Of a DNA stretch of 34,658 nt, positions 33,221-34,658 are shown piece after piece (within the stretch, counting starts at the first letter, position 1; every line of letters begins with the position of its first letter). Origin of the DNA: Glaesserella parasuis (GTDB lineage Bacteria; Pseudomonadota; Gammaproteobacteria; Enterobacterales; Pasteurellaceae); NCBI RefSeq assembly GCF_002015085.1, contig NZ_MUXW01000047.1, forward strand, positions 1 to 34,658. Direction: 5' to 3'. Under the pieces are notes generated by a model. That model was not told the origin of the DNA. It worked only from the letters and a program-made list of their open reading frames with translations, and did no database searches. The position numbers and the translations under genes were made by a program.

Positions 33221-33233
33221 GTCATTGTGACCT
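33219..33233 (+). terminator. Small hairpin at the priA stop codon
   Basis: AGGTCA (33219-33224) pairs with TGACCT (33228-33233) with a 3-nt loop, overlapping the stop codon. Only a few T residues follow. It is a weak candidate terminator in the 39-bp gap between convergent priA and thiB. Confidence 0.3.
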
Positions 33234-33259
33234 TTGAGCTTATTTAGCCATTCTAAAAA

Positions 33260-34243
33260 CTATTGGTTAACAATATTTAACCAAGTATTTATCCAGCGCT
33301 TTATCTCACTGTTATCAGGAAGAGTGAAACTTATAGTTTGATAAGTTGGCAAGGTGTTAAATAAAGGATCTGCCTTAGTATTCACAACAGGCTTCATTAC
33401 ATTATAGTAAGAAATAATTCGTTGCGATTCTGGCTGTTGTAAGAAGCCTAAAAACTGCTGAGCTAATTTGAGTTGTCTGCTGCTCTTTGTGATTGCCGCT
33501 ACTTCCACCTGCACTAAATGTCCTTCTGCAAAATCTGCAGCAACGTATTTATCTGTCTGTTCGTGCCATTGATGATATAACGGAGAAGTCGTGTAACTGA
33601 GAACCAAATCTGCTTCGTTTTTCAAAAATGCACCATAAGTTTCAGACCAGCCTTTACCCACAGTGACGGTATGTTTGGCTAAATTCTGCCACGCTGATTC
33701 TGCCTGCTTGCCATAAACTTGATTTACCCAAAAGAGCAATCCTCGTCCAACAGTGCTGGTTCTAGGATCTTGATAAATCACTTTAAGATCTTGACGCTCC
33801 ACAAGTTCTTTTAAACTTTTTGGTGGATTACTGACTTTTTCTTTGTTGTAGATAAAAGCATATTCACCAAAATCATAAGGCAAAAATATTTTGCTTTGCC
33901 ATTCAAGCGGTAAGTTATTGGCATTATTTTGCAGATTATGTTCTACAAATAAATTCGATTTTTCAGCTTCAGGCATTAAGAAATGATCAATGCCTAACAT
34001 TACATCGGCTTTAGTTTTATTCTTTTCCAAGCGAATGCGATTGAACATTGTCACCCCATCTTCAAAAGGCATAAATTTCAAATTACATTGGCATTGTTTT
34101 TCAAATAGCGGCTCAAGTTCAGCAGCAGGCCCCCATTTTGAAGCAAAAGAATCATAGGTATACACGGTCAATGTAGGTTGTTCGGCATATACTGTGGCAG
34201 TAGTTAGGGTTAAAGCAGAGAGAGTGAAAAATTTGAATTTCAT
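33260..34243 (-). CDS. thiB: Thiamine ABC transporter, periplasmic binding protein
   Basis: ThiB (TbpA) binds thiamine, thiamine phosphate and thiamine diphosphate in the periplasm for the ThiPQ importer. The 327-residue protein has a signal peptide (MKFKFFTLSALTLTTATVYA). The mature part starts EQPTLTVYTYDSFASKWGPA, as in the family, followed by DVMLGIDHFLMPEAE, LPYDFGEYAFIYN and DPRTSTVGRGLLFWVNQVYG. A TPP riboswitch precedes it, which confirms the substrate class. thiP and thiQ, which normally follow, are absent: the gene runs head-on into priA. Either the rest of the transporter is elsewhere or the binding protein serves another importer. Confidence 0.94.
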   Translation of the reverse strand: MKFKFFTLSALTLTTATVYAEQPTLTVYTYDSFASKWGPAAELEPLFEKQCQCNLKFMPFEDGVTMFNRIRLEKNKTKADVMLGIDHFLMPEAEKSNLFVEHNLQNNANNLPLEWQSKIFLPYDFGEYAFIYNKEKVSNPPKSLKELVERQDLKVIYQDPRTSTVGRGLLFWVNQVYGKQAESAWQNLAKHTVTVGKGWSETYGAFLKNEADLVLSYTTSPLYHQWHEQTDKYVAADFAEGHLVQVEVAAITKSSRQLKLAQQFLGFLQQPESQRIISYYNVMKPVVNTKADPLFNTLPTYQTISFTLPDNSEIKRWINTWLNIVNQ

Positions 34244-34250
34244 TGAATAT

Positions 34251-34276
34251 TCCTTCTAAAAGTAAAAATAGAAGGA
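34251..34276 (-). promoter_or_regulatory. Hairpin that sequesters the thiB ribosome binding site
   Basis: On the minus strand TCCTTCTA pairs perfectly with TAGAAGGA around a 10-nt AT-rich loop. The second arm contains the AGAAGGA ribosome binding site, 7 bases before the thiB ATG. This is a natural expression platform for translational control by the riboswitch upstream. Confidence 0.7.
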
Positions 34277-34304
34277 TCTAAAACAGGCGAAGATAAATTG
34301 TCTG

Positions 34305-34386
34305 TCTCAAATCCCTACGCTGATATTAGTCAGATCAGGTTCTATGGGTATTTCTCAGCCTTGTTACACAAAGCACCCCAATGAGA
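34305..34386 (-). promoter_or_regulatory. TPP riboswitch (THI element)
   Basis: On the minus strand the conserved aptamer parts are clear: GGGGTGC, GGCTGAGAAATACCC, GAACCTGATCTG, TAATATCAGCGTAGGGA. P1 is closed by TCTCA/TGAGA at the two ends. Binding of thiamine diphosphate would turn off the downstream gene, thiB. Confidence 0.95.
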
Positions 34387-34395
34387 ACGAACAGT

Positions 34396-34423
34396 ATTTT
34401 ATAAGTTTATAAGATAATGTCAA
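34396..34423 (-). promoter_or_regulatory. Promoter for the riboswitch-thiB transcript
   Basis: On the minus strand TTGACA (34423-34418) and TAAAAT (34401-34396) are separated by 16 bp. Transcription would begin a few bases upstream of the TPP aptamer. Confidence 0.7.
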
Positions 34424-34518
34424 AGTAAAATAAAAATGATAGAATGCAGCAATTGTACATTTATAGGGTATTAAAATTGTATTATGTCTTACAATAAATT
34501 AAGCTATCGTCACAGAAG

Positions 34519-34658
34519 TGAGCCTCTCCCACAATTTGTGTAAATACCTGTTTCTGAGATAATACATTCAGACACAGGTATTTTAATTATGAACGAAAAA
34601 CAACTTCACGCCTTGGCAGCGGAATTTGCCAAAAACCTAAAAACATCAGCCTAGAAAA
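34519..34658 (+). mobile_element. Left end of an IS256-family insertion sequence, cut by the window edge
   Basis: The end of the window carries the start of a Mutator/IS256-type transposase. About 70 bp before it, GAGCCTCTCCCACAATTTG followed by TGTAA resembles the terminal inverted repeat of this family, so I place the element's left end near 34519. Between the end and the gene, AATACCTGT (34543-34551) pairs with ACAGGTATT (34574-34582) and is followed by TTT. This hairpin could shield the transposase from outside transcription. The other end is beyond the window. Confidence 0.65.
34589..34658 (+). pseudogene. IS256-family transposase, N-terminal fragment
   Basis: The reading frame MNEKQLHALAAEFAKNLKT matches the usual N-terminus of IS256-type transposases, which continue with a helical region and a DDE catalytic core. 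Here the frame meets a TAG at 34652-34654, two codons after KNLKT, and the window ends four bases later. Intact relatives are about 400 residues and have no stop at this point. Either this copy is broken by a small deletion or frameshift, or the last bases of the sequence are unreliable because the contig ends in a repeat. I cannot distinguish these. Confidence 0.7.

Overview
The window looks like chromosomal DNA of a Pasteurellaceae bacterium. The AT-rich genes resemble Haemophilus, Actinobacillus and Mannheimia proteins. It carries at least six perfect copies of the DNA uptake core ACAAGCGGT (either strand), and I saw none of the Haemophilus-type core AAGTGCGGT. That points to the Actinobacillus pleuropneumoniae / Mannheimia / Glaesserella side of the family. 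I cannot name a species. Both edges fall inside insertion sequences (an ISAs1-type remnant on the left, the start of an IS256-type element on the right), so this may be a whole contig broken at repeats.

Layout. 1-696: internally deleted ISAs1-type transposase. 766-1146: RNase P RNA with promoter and terminator. 1267-2876: DUF1007 protein plus NicO-type nickel/cobalt permease. 3193-4641: AGCS amino acid:cation symporter. 4941-6941: Tat-exported CpdB nucleotidase. 7001-8370: TusE and an OpsX-like heptosyltransferase. 8658-10842: aroF-tyrA for tyrosine synthesis. 10934-14905 (minus): thrL attenuator, thrA and thrB. 15060-23680 (minus): envelope cluster uppS-cdsA-rseP-bamA-skp-lpxD-fabZ-lpxA, joining undecaprenyl phosphate, phospholipid, outer-membrane protein and lipid A functions. 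23777-26208 (minus): gloB, nagK, pgpB. 26499-27773 (minus): menF. 27920-33220 (plus): alaA, two tandem EamA transporters, priA. 33260-34423 (minus): thiB under a TPP riboswitch. 34519 to the end: IS256-type end.

The most unusual layer is between the genes. Several gaps hold GTAG-headed hairpins arranged as inverted pairs, like the REP/BIME elements that RAYT (TnpA-REP) proteins act on elsewhere. At least three unrelated stem sequences share this architecture. Within one class the stems change in a compensatory way. Two pairs end 13-14 nt upstream of a start codon, and one abuts a stop codon exactly. A separate 115-bp array of nested hairpins sits between thrA and thrB.

Other points of interest are a thr leader peptide whose control block is entirely Met, Ile and Thr codons; a TPP riboswitch whose downstream hairpin buries the thiB ribosome binding site; a CpdB that appears to have lost its stop and reads into its own terminator; an unusually long Skp; and three familiar gene clusters missing their usual next partners (thrC, lpxB, thiPQ). 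I found no tRNA genes, CRISPR array or obvious defence system.
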